Source: Roseateles saccharophilus
GTDB lineage: Bacteria; Pseudomonadota; Gammaproteobacteria; Burkholderiales; Burkholderiaceae_C
Reading direction: 5' to 3'
NCBI RefSeq assembly: GCF_004342485.1
Contig: NZ_SMBU01000016.1
Coordinates: forward strand, 36,146-100,145
DNA: 64,000 nt
The position numbers and the translations under genes are program-made. A model generated the notes under the pieces. The model did no database searches. It was not told the origin of the DNA and saw only the letters and a list, made by a program, of their open reading frames with translations. Of the stretch, positions 46,010 through 54,938 are shown in pieces (the stretch's first letter is position 1; every line of letters starts with the position of its first letter).

Positions 46010-46579
46010 TCAGGTCGGGGAATCCAAGTCAGCGATCAGATGGGCGGCGGTGATCTTGCGCTTTGCGTCCACGTCAGAAACGTTCGCCCAGCCGTACTCT
46101 GTGTGGAAGAGGCCGGTGCTACCGGCCAGTTCAAGAAAGGCGATGCTCCCCGTTGCGCCGCGGACGATGATGACCTGTCGGACGTCTTTCCACTGCAGCA
46201 CGACTTGATGCTCTCCGGGCGACAGGCGGATTCGCACGAAGGAGTTGGGCACCGTCTGAATTGGCTGGCCGTCATCGATGCTCACGGCGACGCGATAGAC
46301 CAGATCACGCCAACGACTACGCACGATGTACAAGGTCAGTACGTCAGGGCGAGCAACGAACTGCTTGGCCTCGCTCTCCACTGCCCTGCCAGGGACCGCT
46401 CCTTGCGTACAAGTGGCGCGCTTGTGGCCGCGACCAACGCGAAAGCAGTACGGTTCGCCGTCCTTGTCAGGCGGCTGACGAGGGCTGGCACAGCCGGCCA
46501 TCAATATGGAGGAGCACGCCAAAAGCGCAATGGCGACGGTTCTTGATGCAGATCCGGTAGTCGACGACATGGGACTCAT
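46010..46579 (-). CDS. Lipoprotein with DUF2846-like domain
   Basis: A 189-residue lipoprotein with signal and lipobox (ILMAGCAS, Cys at residue 29) and a domain containing RIRLSPGEHQVVLQW and IIVRGATGSIAFLELA, resembling DUF2846-type beta-sandwich lipoproteins. A good ribosome site (CGGAGAA) precedes the ATG at 46579. It lies downstream of lspA on the same strand, so a metal-induced lipoprotein plus its signal peptidase is plausible; function unknown. Confidence 0.7.
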   Translation of the reverse strand: MSPMSSTTGSASRTVAIALLACSSILMAGCASPRQPPDKDGEPYCFRVGRGHKRATCTQGAVPGRAVESEAKQFVARPDVLTLYIVRSRWRDLVYRVAVSIDDGQPIQTVPNSFVRIRLSPGEHQVVLQWKDVRQVIIVRGATGSIAFLELAGSTGLFHTEYGWANVSDVDAKRKITAAHLIADLDSPT

Positions 46580-46660
46580 GAGTTCTCCGGTTACCTTGCG
46601 TAGTTAGGCGGCCATCCCCGGCCGATGCTCAACTGCGGTCGATCAAACCGCACCCGGGTT

Positions 46661-47155
46661 TCAGTCGCCCGTCTGTCGAGCCGGCTTCCTGCGGAAGAGC
46701 TCGTGTGCCACCAAGAGGGCCGCCCCTGCGGTGATGCCGATGTCCGCGATATTGAAGGCCGGCCAGTGATGCGGCCCCCAATGCAGGTCGATCCAGTCAA
46801 CGACGGCGCCCCGGCCGATCCGGTCGAACATGTTGGCCAACGCGCCTCCCAGGATCAATCCAAAGCTGATCCGCTCAGTGTTCGAGGTGGAGGCTCGCCG
46901 GAGCATGGCGACAAGGAACGCCGAGGCCGCCAGCGCGATAGTGATGAAGAAGTAGCGTTGCCAGCCGCCCTCGTCATGCAAGAAGCTGAAGGCGGCGCCG
47001 CGGTTCAGCACATGCACGATGTTCAGCACGGGCGCCAGTTGATGCGTCGCCCCGAAGTCCACCGTCGCGACGATGGCCGCCTTCGTCGCCAGATCCGCGC
47101 CGAGAACTGTCGCAGCCAGCACAAAGCCCCGCCGAGCGCCGCGGTCAGGCTCCAT
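46661..47155 (-). CDS. lspA: Lipoprotein signal peptidase LspA (PbrC-like)
   Basis: A 164-residue aspartic signal peptidase II with four helices and the conserved sites ADLATK, NRGAAFSFL, NMFDRIGRGAVVDW and NIADIGITAG, where the two catalytic Asp lie in VVDW and NIAD. The start (ATG at 47155) overlaps the stop of the upstream P-type ATPase by 11 bases, so they are translationally linked. In the pbr operon of Cupriavidus the PbrC peptidase plays this part, so a specialised second LspA is likely. Confidence 0.9.
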   Translation of the reverse strand: MEPDRGARRGFVLAATVLGADLATKAAIVATVDFGATHQLAPVLNIVHVLNRGAAFSFLHDEGGWQRYFFITIALAASAFLVAMLRRASTSNTERISFGLILGGALANMFDRIGRGAVVDWIDLHWGPHHWPAFNIADIGITAGAALLVAHELFRRKPARQTGD

Positions 47156-50141
47156 GGCTTCGATCCTCTGGCTTGGAACTGCGCAGGAGCCGCAACCCAT
47201 TGAACACGACCACCAGACTCGCGCCCATGTCGGCAAGGATGGCCAACCAGAGGCTCGCGTGGCCGGTGAAGGCCAGCACCATGAAAATGACTTTGGTCCC
47301 GATCGCGAAGGCAATGTTGGCCTTGAGCACGCCGCCCACGCGGCGCGACAAGGCGATGAATTCCGGCAGCTTGCGCAAGTCGTCCTGCATCAGCGCCACG
47401 TCGGCCGTCTCGATGGCGGTGTCGGTGCCCGCCGCGCCCATCGCAAAGCCGATGTTCGACTTCGCCAGAGCTGGTGCGTCGTTGACACCGTCGCCCACCA
47501 TCCCGACGGGCCCTTGGGCCGCCAGTCGCTCGATCGCCTCCAGTTTGTCCTGGGGAAGCAGATCGCCGCGTGCGTCATTGATGCCCACCAACTTAGCGAC
47601 GGCCGCGGCGGTCTTGCCGTTGTCACCTGTCAACATCACAGGCTCCACGCCAAGCCGCTTGAGCGAAGCGACCGCCTCCTTGCTGCTGTCGCGCACGGTG
47701 TCCGCCACGGCCAGCACGGCGAGCGCGACCTTGTCCGTGGACAGCACCACGGCGGTTTTCGCCTCGGCTTCCAACCGTTCGAGCTGAGCCCGGACTGCCT
47801 CTGAAGCGACGCCCAGCTCGGTGGCCAGCCGCTGGTTGCCGATGTAGTAGGTTTGCCCGTCGATATCGCCCTTCACGCCGCGGCCTGCGAGCGCCTCGAA
47901 CCGGTCGACGGTCGCATGCGGGAGGTCGCCGTACGCGCGGACGATCGCCGTGGCCACTGGATGCTCTGACAAGGCATCGATGCTGGCAGCGATCCGCAGA
48001 ACCTCCGCCTGCGACAAGTCCCCAACCGGCAAGGTGTCCGTCAGCGCGGGACGGCCATGCGTCAGCGTGCCGGTCTTGTCCAGCGCCACCGCGCGCAGCA
48101 AACGCCCCTGCTCAAGGTACAGACCACCTTTGACGAGGATGCCCCTGCGAGCCGCGGCAGCGAGGCCGCTCACGACTGTGACCGGCGTTGAGATCACCAA
48201 GGCGCAAGGGCATGCGATGACCAGCATCACCAGCGCCTTGTAGGCCCAGTCAGACCACACGCCGCCGAAGAACAAGGGCGGAATCACAGCGATGCCCACG
48301 GCCAGCGCGAACACCAACGGCGTGTAGATGCTCGCGAACCGATCCACGAACCGCTGGGTCGGCGCCCGCTGGCCTTGTGCCTCCTGCACCGACCGGGCGA
48401 TGCGGTCGAGCGTGGTGTTGCCCTTGCGTGAGCGCACTTCGAACTCAAGCGTGCCGCGTTCGTTGATCGTGCCTGCGAAGACCGTGTCGCCGACCTCCTT
48501 GGCCACCGGCATGCTCTCGCCGGTGATCGGAGCCTGGTTGACCGCGGACGCTCCTGACCGAATGACGCCGTCGAGCGCAATGCGCTCGCCTGGGCGCACC
48601 CGCACCAGCGCACCCAAATCGACGGTCTCCGCCTTGACCTCTTCCCAGCGGCCGTCCGGTTGCTTGACCAAAGCCGTTTCCGGCGCCAGTTCCATCAGGC
48701 TGCGGATCGCATTGCGAGCGCGATCAAGGCTGAGCGCTTCAATCATCTCGGCGATGGCGAACAGCCAGATCACGACGGCGGCTTCAGGCCACTGTCCGAT
48801 GAGCGCTGCGCCAATCACGGCGATCGTCATCAGCAAGTTCATGTTCAAGGAAAGCGTCCGCAGCGCGATCCACCCTTTCTTGAGGGTCTCGATGCCGCCC
48901 AAGGCGATGGCCGCCAATGAGGCACCCACCACAGGCAGAGACGACTCTCCGAAACCGCCGTAAGCCATGGCCTCAGCTCCGAGCGCAAGGACGCCGGCGG
49001 CTCCCATCTTCAGCCACTGCATCTTCGAGATGCCAGATCCGAACTCGCGGGTGACGGATGGCGCCGGCTGGCTGCTGTCTTGCAGGACGGGCGACATGCC
49101 CAGCCGGCCGATGGCCGCCGTGACTGGCGCCAGGTCGTCTAGCGTATGGGCGACGGTCAGCTTGCGGCCCAGGAGGTCAAACTGGAGCGCACTCACGCCT
49201 GGCAGCCCTTCCAAGGCCTTGCGAAGCAGGGCTTCCTCGGTCGGGCAGTCCATCTTTTCGATCAGGTAGATGGCCTGACCCTTCGGACTCGCGCCGGCCT
49301 CCCGCTCGACGGTGGCTTTCATGCCGATCTCACGCAGTGCGTCCAGCACCGGCGCGGGGTCGCCCAGGCGGTGCTGGACAGCCAGCCGGTGGTTGATGAG
49401 GTCGAACTCGAGTTGGTCCACGCCCTCCACGCGGCCCAGGCGCTTGCGGATCAGCGCTTCCTCGGTAGGACAGTCCATGTTCGTGATGATGAACTGGGTC
49501 GTGTTCCCGTTGGCGGCCGGAGACGGCGTCGAAGTCAATGTGCCGCACGGGCGACAAGCGGATATCGCGTTGTCAGGTGGCGGCACTTCGGCGACCGTCG
49601 TTGCGGCAGGTCCATCCACCGCTCCGGCAAGGCGGGCATCCATGCCGATCTCGCGAAGGCGCGTGAGGATCGGCTCCGACGAAGGCAAGGTGTGAGACAC
49701 CACAAGCCGTCTTGCTGGCAGGTCGAAGGACAACCCTTTCACGCCGTCGAGCGCTTCGAGCCTGGCTCGGATTGCACTCTCCTCATTGCGGCAGTTCATA
49801 TTCGAGACGACGAACACCGTTTTCGTTGAGGCGGCACTGCTGCCACCGGAAGAACACGCAGCCCTGCAGGATGCAGCGGCTGTGGGAGCCGGGCCGGGCT
49901 CAATGGCAGCTTGCATGCCGATGCTTGTTAGAGCGTCCAAAAGCGGCTCTGCCGTCGCTAGCGTGTGCAGGACAGTCAATCGATGGCGCGGGAGATCGAA
50001 CACCAACGATTCGACCCCTTGCATCCCGTTGAGCCTTTCACGGATCGCCGCCTCCTCGCTGCGGCAGTCCATGTCCGAAATCGTGAAGAAGGTTTCGTTT
50101 CCGGGCGATCTGGCGCCCGGGAGGTGTTCGTGAGCGGTCAT
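47145..50141 (-). CDS. pbrA: Zn/Cd/Pb P1B-type ATPase with four N-terminal HMA repeats
   Basis: A 998-residue transporter. The N-terminus carries four tandem HMA-like repeats, each with M-D/N-C in place of the usual CxxC: SDMDCRSEEAAI, SNMNCRNEESAI, TNMDCPTEEALI, EKMDCPTEEALL. The core has the metal site Cys644-Pro-Cys646 (ACPCALVISTP), DKTGTLT and GDGVNDAPALAKS. It extrudes divalent soft metals from the cytoplasm. Start: ATG at 50141 after AAGGGAC, preferred over a longer upstream frame. It has its own MerR-type promoter and runs into lspA. Confidence 0.93.
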   Translation of the reverse strand: MTAHEHLPGARSPGNETFFTISDMDCRSEEAAIRERLNGMQGVESLVFDLPRHRLTVLHTLATAEPLLDALTSIGMQAAIEPGPAPTAAASCRAACSSGGSSAASTKTVFVVSNMNCRNEESAIRARLEALDGVKGLSFDLPARRLVVSHTLPSSEPILTRLREIGMDARLAGAVDGPAATTVAEVPPPDNAISACRPCGTLTSTPSPAANGNTTQFIITNMDCPTEEALIRKRLGRVEGVDQLEFDLINHRLAVQHRLGDPAPVLDALREIGMKATVEREAGASPKGQAIYLIEKMDCPTEEALLRKALEGLPGVSALQFDLLGRKLTVAHTLDDLAPVTAAIGRLGMSPVLQDSSQPAPSVTREFGSGISKMQWLKMGAAGVLALGAEAMAYGGFGESSLPVVGASLAAIALGGIETLKKGWIALRTLSLNMNLLMTIAVIGAALIGQWPEAAVVIWLFAIAEMIEALSLDRARNAIRSLMELAPETALVKQPDGRWEEVKAETVDLGALVRVRPGERIALDGVIRSGASAVNQAPITGESMPVAKEVGDTVFAGTINERGTLEFEVRSRKGNTTLDRIARSVQEAQGQRAPTQRFVDRFASIYTPLVFALAVGIAVIPPLFFGGVWSDWAYKALVMLVIACPCALVISTPVTVVSGLAAAARRGILVKGGLYLEQGRLLRAVALDKTGTLTHGRPALTDTLPVGDLSQAEVLRIAASIDALSEHPVATAIVRAYGDLPHATVDRFEALAGRGVKGDIDGQTYYIGNQRLATELGVASEAVRAQLERLEAEAKTAVVLSTDKVALAVLAVADTVRDSSKEAVASLKRLGVEPVMLTGDNGKTAAAVAKLVGINDARGDLLPQDKLEAIERLAAQGPVGMVGDGVNDAPALAKSNIGFAMGAAGTDTAIETADVALMQDDLRKLPEFIALSRRVGGVLKANIAFAIGTKVIFMVLAFTGHASLWLAILADMGASLVVVFNGLRLLRSSKPEDRSHGA

Positions 50142-50162
50142 GTCGTCCCTTGATCTGCCGTG

Positions 50163-50193
50163 ATTGCACACCCTGTAGTGGGTACAGAGTCAA
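50163..50193 (-). promoter_or_regulatory. MerR-type promoter of the P1B ATPase gene
   Basis: On the minus strand TTGACT-N19-TGCAAT, with CTACAGGGT in the spacer exactly as at the pbrT promoter. The -10 element lies 22 bases before the ATG. A 19-bp spacing indicates activation by a MerR-family regulator, most likely the CadR-like protein at 43436. Confidence 0.8.
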
Positions 50194-50295
50194 GGTTTCC
50201 GTTTGTCGAGGCAAGGTTGTCCTGACGGTTGCAGCCCTGGGGCCGGCACAGATTCCCAGCCCCGGACACCGGGGATGGGATTTGCCGCTACGCAG

Positions 50296-50498
50296 TCAGC
50301 TTCGCGCTGACCAGCGGTGCGGCAGCAACTCGTCGATCCGGCTTTGGAGTGGGTGGGCAACCGGCCGGCATTGAGCCGCCTAGCCGCGTGCCACACGCCG
50401 ATGCCGTCGTGCACGAGAACCTTCATGCGGTTGGCGCGCCGGTTGCCGAACACGTAACCATTCCCCTTGCCGGGCTGGTAGAGGACTTCCACCTCCAA
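50296..50498 (-). mobile_element. IS66-type remnant
   Basis: Minus-strand codons near 50358-50498 read GYVFGNRRANRMKVLVHDGI and VWHAARRL, the conserved core of the IS66 TnpB accessory protein. At 50296-50343 SRIDELLPHRW resembles the end of an IS66 TnpC. The middle of the element is missing and no ends are recognisable, so it is a scar between the ATPase promoter and the CzcE-like gene. Confidence 0.45.
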
Positions 50499-50526
50499 GT
50501 AGGTGCGCCCTGCCGGGCGCACCGCC

Positions 50527-50556
50527 AAAAAAGGGCCACCGTTTAAAGGCGGCCCT
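50527..50556 (-). terminator. Intrinsic terminator after the CzcE-like gene
   Basis: On the minus strand a stem (AGGGCC / GGCCCT, extended by CC/GG with one mismatch) with a 7-base A/T loop is followed by six T residues. It lies 7 bases after the CzcE-like stop and would end the czc transcript. Confidence 0.82.
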
Positions 50557-50562
50557 CAAACA

Positions 50563-50889
50563 TCAGTTCCTGTCCAGGTGGCTACGGGCGACGTAGACCT
50601 TGACAGAACGCGCCGCGAGTGACGGGACAACTGTACCGAGATCGAACGGCTGCAAAGACAGGGTGTCAAAACGCCAGACGACGTATTTCACCTCATTGCC
50701 TTCCTTGATAGCCAGCCGAACTGTCTCAAATCGAGTCACATTGATGAATCGCGTCGTGGGCAGTATTTCGATTGTTCGCTCTGCCTCCGCCGTGGATGCA
50801 GCCGAGCCATATGGATTGGGGACTTGAGCGAATGCCTGGTTCGCCAGAGCAATGGAAGCGGCGAACGCAACTTGGACAAAGGTTTTCAT
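50563..50889 (-). CDS. czcE: CzcE-like periplasmic metal-binding protein
   Basis: A 108-residue exported protein with a signal peptide (VQVAFAASIALANQAFAQ) and a beta-sheet domain containing TRFINVTRFETVRLAIKEG and YVVWRFDTLSL, ending VYVARS. Layout and strand motifs match CzcE of Cupriavidus, which binds Cu and Zn in the periplasm. Start: ATG at 50889 after TTAGGAA. Followed by a strong terminator and located at the end of the czc gene row. Confidence 0.78.
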   Translation of the reverse strand: MKTFVQVAFAASIALANQAFAQVPNPYGSAASTAEAERTIEILPTTRFINVTRFETVRLAIKEGNEVKYVVWRFDTLSLQPFDLGTVVPSLAARSVKVYVARSHLDRN

Positions 50890-50993
50890 AGTGTTCCTAA
50901 TTGAGAGTAGAAATGGCAGCATCAGCTGGGGTCTGCCATCGTTCAGAAAGTGGGGTCGTTGCCAATAGCCTGCGTACCTACTGGCACAGCAGT

Positions 50994-51401
50994 CTAGGAA
51001 AGCCTCCTAGGAGGACGCCTCGGCACCTGCGGCACATGCGCGATGGGCTCAAACAGTGATGCAGACCGCCAGACGTGCAACAACGCCGCTCCAAGTGACG
51101 AAGCCTGCGCTCTGGGGAGGCAAAGGGTCGTACAACACGCTTCACAAACACAGCGCTTCGCTGAAGCTCCGCAGGACTTTGAAGCAGCGCCGCTTTGATC
51201 TCCTGCCGTGATTGTCTGTGCCAAGGGCCGACAGCACCGTGAGGCAAGAACGCAGGCTCCACTGCCGATGACGCGGACTTGCCCCGGCGCCCGACCCGTT
51301 GGCCCTTGGGGACTGCCCGCCCAGACACTGGGAGATCCGAGTCCTGCCGTGATGAAAGCAAGAGTCAGCCACAGGAAAAGCGACCGCAACGAGCTGCCCA
51401 T
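50994..51401 (-). CDS. Possible CzcI-like exported protein
   Basis: A 135-residue open frame with a plausible signal peptide (SLFLWLTLAFITAGLGSPSVWA), many Cys (KSCGASAKRCVCEACC) and a C-terminus PQVPRRPPRR resembling the proline-rich ends of CzcI-type small regulators. No strong ribosome site precedes ATG 51401. It lies between the PII-like gene and the CzcE-like gene on the same strand. Coding status is uncertain. Confidence 0.35.
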   Translation of the reverse strand: MGSSLRSLFLWLTLAFITAGLGSPSVWAGSPQGPTGRAPGQVRVIGSGACVLASRCCRPLAQTITAGDQSGAASKSCGASAKRCVCEACCTTLCLPRAQASSLGAALLHVWRSASLFEPIAHVPQVPRRPPRRLS

Positions 51402-51465
51402 GCTGCAGGACAAATCTAGTTTTCCGCGGCTATTCAAAACACTGCACCAGCTGCTATAGATCAAG

Positions 51466-51801
51466 CTATTGGATCCGATGCGCTTCCCGAACATCCGTCA
51501 CGTACACCCAGCCAGCCGTTGCCTGACCAGTTCGTGCCACGGTGCGAATCAGCTGCACCAGCCCGTCGACTTGGCCGTCGTCGCAGACCAGTTCGAGCTT
51601 GTATTCGTTGACCACCTCATCGCCCAGCTCCACCGAGAAGTGGCGCTCGCGATCATCAATAGGCAGCAGCGTGCCCTGGACCACGTACACGGTCAGGTTG
51701 TGTTCGTCGACGGCGGCGGCGCCCCAAGCATTGGACGACTTGAGGGCTGCCATCAACTCACCAATGCGATTGGCATGGACGTACGCCTTGATCTCTTTCA
51801 T
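51466..51801 (-). CDS. PII-like protein of a metal-RND operon
   Basis: A 111-residue protein with the PII/GlnB-type ferredoxin-like fold (KEIKAYVHANRIGELMAALK, ELGDEVVNEYKLELVCDD, GWVYVTDVREAHRI). Its start overlaps the stop of czcA by 4 bases (ATGA). PII-like proteins encoded beside RND pumps may sense metal or nucleotide and adjust pump activity. No tyrosine of the classic uridylylation loop is apparent in the short T-loop. Confidence 0.82.
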   Translation of the reverse strand: MKEIKAYVHANRIGELMAALKSSNAWGAAAVDEHNLTVYVVQGTLLPIDDRERHFSVELGDEVVNEYKLELVCDDGQVDGLVQLIRTVARTGQATAGWVYVTDVREAHRIQ

Positions 51802-54800
51802 GCGGACTCTCCTTCAGACGATGCATGCGCCCCGGCGGCGCGCCGATCGGCACGTCCTTCGGCCCATTCATACATCATGGGCAGCAACAGCAGCGTGAGC
51901 GCGGTGGAGGTGATGAGCCCACCAACAACCACGGTTGCCAGCGGCCGCTGGGTCTCCGCGCCCACCCCGGTGGACAACAACATCGGGACCAGACCCAAGA
52001 TGGCGACCGAGGCGGTCATGAGCACGGGTCGCAGCCGCAATGAAGCGCCTTGCTTCACAACCTCGCGCAGCGGCAGTCCCTGCTGCCGCAAGCCGTTGAG
52101 GAAGGACACCAGCACGATGCCGTTGAGCATCGCCACGCCAAACACCGCGATGAACCCAATTGCAGATGGGACCGACAGGTACTGACCGCTGACGAACAAG
52201 CCAACGATTCCGCCAATGATGGCGAACGGCACGTTCGAGATGATCAACGTTGCATGACGCAAGGAGTTGAAGGCCGTGTACAACAGGATGAAAATCAGAC
52301 CAATAGTCAGCGGCACGATCACTGCCAGGCGAGCCATGGCCCGCTGCTGGTTCTCGAAGGCACCGCCCCATTCCATCCAATAACCAGGTGGCAGTTGCAC
52401 CGAAGCCTTGAGTTTGGCGTCGGCGTCCTTCACAAATCCATCGACGTCGCGCCCCTTCACGTCCATCTGAAGCACCGCATAGCGCTGCAGTGATTCACGA
52501 CGCACGAACGAGTAGCCTTCGTCGAGTTCGATCTTGGCCACCTGGGAAAACGGCACCAGGGCACCTTCGGCAGTGCGCAGCGGAATCGAGGCGATGGTGC
52601 TGGGCGAAGCGCGGTACTCGTCCGCCAGGCGCACGGTGATGTCAAAGCGCTTGGTGCCTTCGATCAACGTGGAAACCTTGCTGCCGCCGATTCCGGATTG
52701 CACCACCTCGAGGATCTCGTCGGCGTTGATGCCGTAACGTGATGCGGCCGCCCGATCCACCCTGATCACGAGCTGTGGCTTGCCCTTGTTGGCCTCGGCT
52801 GAGAGGTCAGCCACCCCGGGGATCGTTTTGAGAACGCCCTGGATCTGCCCTGTGAGGCGGTCCAGCGTTGTCAGATCTTCCCCATAGAGCTTCAAGGCGA
52901 GCGTGGCACGCACGCCCGAGATGAGCTCCTCCACGCGCATCTGGATCGGCTGGGTGGCACCAAACACGGCAGTCGGGACCACCTTTTCGAGGGCTTCCTG
53001 CATGTCGTGGCCCAGTGCGGTGTAGGACCTCTTTTCGGGCCATTCCTCTGGCGGCTTCAAGTCGAGCAGCACCTCCATGTAGTTCACGTCGGCCGTGTCG
53101 CCGCGCTCGGCCCGGCCAATCGTTGCCAGCACAGTTTTCACCTGTGGAAACTGCTTGCGCAACTCAACGTCAACGACTTGGGACACACGGATGGATTCGT
53201 CCAACGACGTGGAAGGGATGCCGGTGATGCGGAACATGATCGCCCCTTCCTGCAGCGTCGGCATGAACTCCTTGCCCAGGAAAGGGAACATCGCCAGGGA
53301 TCCGACCAGCAGGACCACCGCGCCGATGAACACCAGCTTCTTGCGCTCCAGTGCCCAATCCAGCAAGGGCAAGTACAGCCGCTTGGCGCGCGCCACCAAG
53401 AAAGTGTCACGCTCTTCCTTGGGCTTGAGGATGAGCGCGGCCAGCACAGGTACCAGCGTCAGCGACAGCAGCAGCGAGCCGGCCATGGCGAACGTGATGG
53501 TCAGCGCCATCGGCTTGAAGAGCTTGCCCTCCAGGCCGGTCAACGAGAACAGCGGCAGGAACACCACGATGATGATGAGGATTGCGAACGCGATCGGGTT
53601 CACCACCTCGCGGGCCGCCTGGAGGATCAGGTGCGTCTTGTTGATGGGTTGGCCCGACTCCTTGGCGTGAGACAGCAGCCGGAAAGCGTTTTCCACCATC
53701 ACCACAGCACCATCGACCATCATGCCGGTACCGATCGCCAAGCCTGCCAGCGACATCAGGTTGGCCGTCAGACCGAACTGTTGCATGAGGATGAACGCGA
53801 TCAGCATGGCCAGCGGGAGCGTCACGATCACCACCACCGCGGAGCGGATTTCTCCAAGGAACAGGAACAGGATCACCGCCACAAGGATCGAGCCCTCGAC
53901 GAGAGAGCTCTCCGCGGTGTGCAGCGCCTTGTCCACGAGCTCCGTGCGGTCGTAGATCGGTTTGAGCGTCACGCCTTTGGGCAGGGCCGCTTGCGCGGTG
54001 GCGAGCTTGGCCTTCACGGCGTCAACGACGTTCTTCGCGTTCTCATTGACGCGCGCCAGCGCGATGCCCAGCACAGCCTCCTTGCCGTTGGTCGTCACGG
54101 CGCCCGAGCGCAGGGCGGGCGACTCTTTGACCTGTGCCACGTCACGCACGTAGATCGGCGCGCCGTTGCGCTCCGCCACCATGATGCCGGCGATCTCGAC
54201 GGTGTTGCTGACCAGGCCGAGCCCTCGCACCAGGTACTGCTCAGGCCCCAGGTTGATGTACTGGCCGCCCACCTGCCGGTTGTTCGCCGTCAGTCGCTCC
54301 ATCACCTCCTTGAAGGTCAGACCGTACTTGATCAGCCGCTGCGGGTCTATCTGCACCTGGTACTGCTTTTCGTGGCCGCCCCAGGACATGACATCGTCCA
54401 CGCCAGGTGCGGTCCGCACAATCAACCGCACCGTCCAGTCTTGCAACGAGCGCAGATCCATCGTTGACAACTTGTTGTCAGCCGACTCAATGGTGTACCA
54501 AAAGACTTGGCCGAGGCCTGAACTGTTCGGTCCCAACACGGGCTCGCCATATCCGTCTGGCAAACGCTCCTTGGCCTCTTGCAACTTTTCGCCGACCAAG
54601 CGGCGGGCGAAGTAGATGTCGACGTCGTCCTTGAAATAGACCCCCACATACGACAGGCCGAAGAGCGACACGGATCGCACTTCTTCGACGCCCGGTAGGC
54701 CCGCCATGGCGCCCTCGATAGGCGTCGTGAGCAATTTTTCAACGTCTTCAGCGGCGAGACCGGGTGACTCGGTGTAGATGTTGACCTGGATCGGGGTCAC

Positions 54801-54923
54801 GTCTGGAAAGGCGTCCACCGGTACCTGCTTGAAGGCGCGCACGCCCAGGCCGATGATGACGACGAAGGCAACGAGTACGAGGACCTTGTAACGCAGTGAA
54901 GCGTCGACGATGGCATTGAGCAT
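51798..54923 (-). CDS. czcA: CzcA-type heavy-metal RND efflux pump
   Basis: A 1041-residue RND transporter, full length. N-terminal VPVDAFPDVTPIQVNIYTES, the TM4 relay GTGMMVDGAVVMVENAF (Asp and Glu present, but Ala-Ile-Gly replaces the Asp-Phe-Gly of canonical CzcA), and the C-terminal GVGAETQRPLATVVVGGL segment are visible. It moves divalent metals from periplasm to outside using the proton gradient. The relay variant means substrate choice between Zn/Co/Cd and Ni/others is uncertain. czcB stops 15 bases upstream. Confidence 0.93.
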   Translation of the reverse strand: MLNAIVDASLRYKVLVLVAFVVIIGLGVRAFKQVPVDAFPDVTPIQVNIYTESPGLAAEDVEKLLTTPIEGAMAGLPGVEEVRSVSLFGLSYVGVYFKDDVDIYFARRLVGEKLQEAKERLPDGYGEPVLGPNSSGLGQVFWYTIESADNKLSTMDLRSLQDWTVRLIVRTAPGVDDVMSWGGHEKQYQVQIDPQRLIKYGLTFKEVMERLTANNRQVGGQYINLGPEQYLVRGLGLVSNTVEIAGIMVAERNGAPIYVRDVAQVKESPALRSGAVTTNGKEAVLGIALARVNENAKNVVDAVKAKLATAQAALPKGVTLKPIYDRTELVDKALHTAESSLVEGSILVAVILFLFLGEIRSAVVVIVTLPLAMLIAFILMQQFGLTANLMSLAGLAIGTGMMVDGAVVMVENAFRLLSHAKESGQPINKTHLILQAAREVVNPIAFAILIIIVVFLPLFSLTGLEGKLFKPMALTITFAMAGSLLLSLTLVPVLAALILKPKEERDTFLVARAKRLYLPLLDWALERKKLVFIGAVVLLVGSLAMFPFLGKEFMPTLQEGAIMFRITGIPSTSLDESIRVSQVVDVELRKQFPQVKTVLATIGRAERGDTADVNYMEVLLDLKPPEEWPEKRSYTALGHDMQEALEKVVPTAVFGATQPIQMRVEELISGVRATLALKLYGEDLTTLDRLTGQIQGVLKTIPGVADLSAEANKGKPQLVIRVDRAAASRYGINADEILEVVQSGIGGSKVSTLIEGTKRFDITVRLADEYRASPSTIASIPLRTAEGALVPFSQVAKIELDEGYSFVRRESLQRYAVLQMDVKGRDVDGFVKDADAKLKASVQLPPGYWMEWGGAFENQQRAMARLAVIVPLTIGLIFILLYTAFNSLRHATLIISNVPFAIIGGIVGLFVSGQYLSVPSAIGFIAVFGVAMLNGIVLVSFLNGLRQQGLPLREVVKQGASLRLRPVLMTASVAILGLVPMLLSTGVGAETQRPLATVVVGGLITSTALTLLLLPMMYEWAEGRADRRAAGAHASSEGESA

Positions 54924-54938
54924 GCTGGTTGGCCTCGT

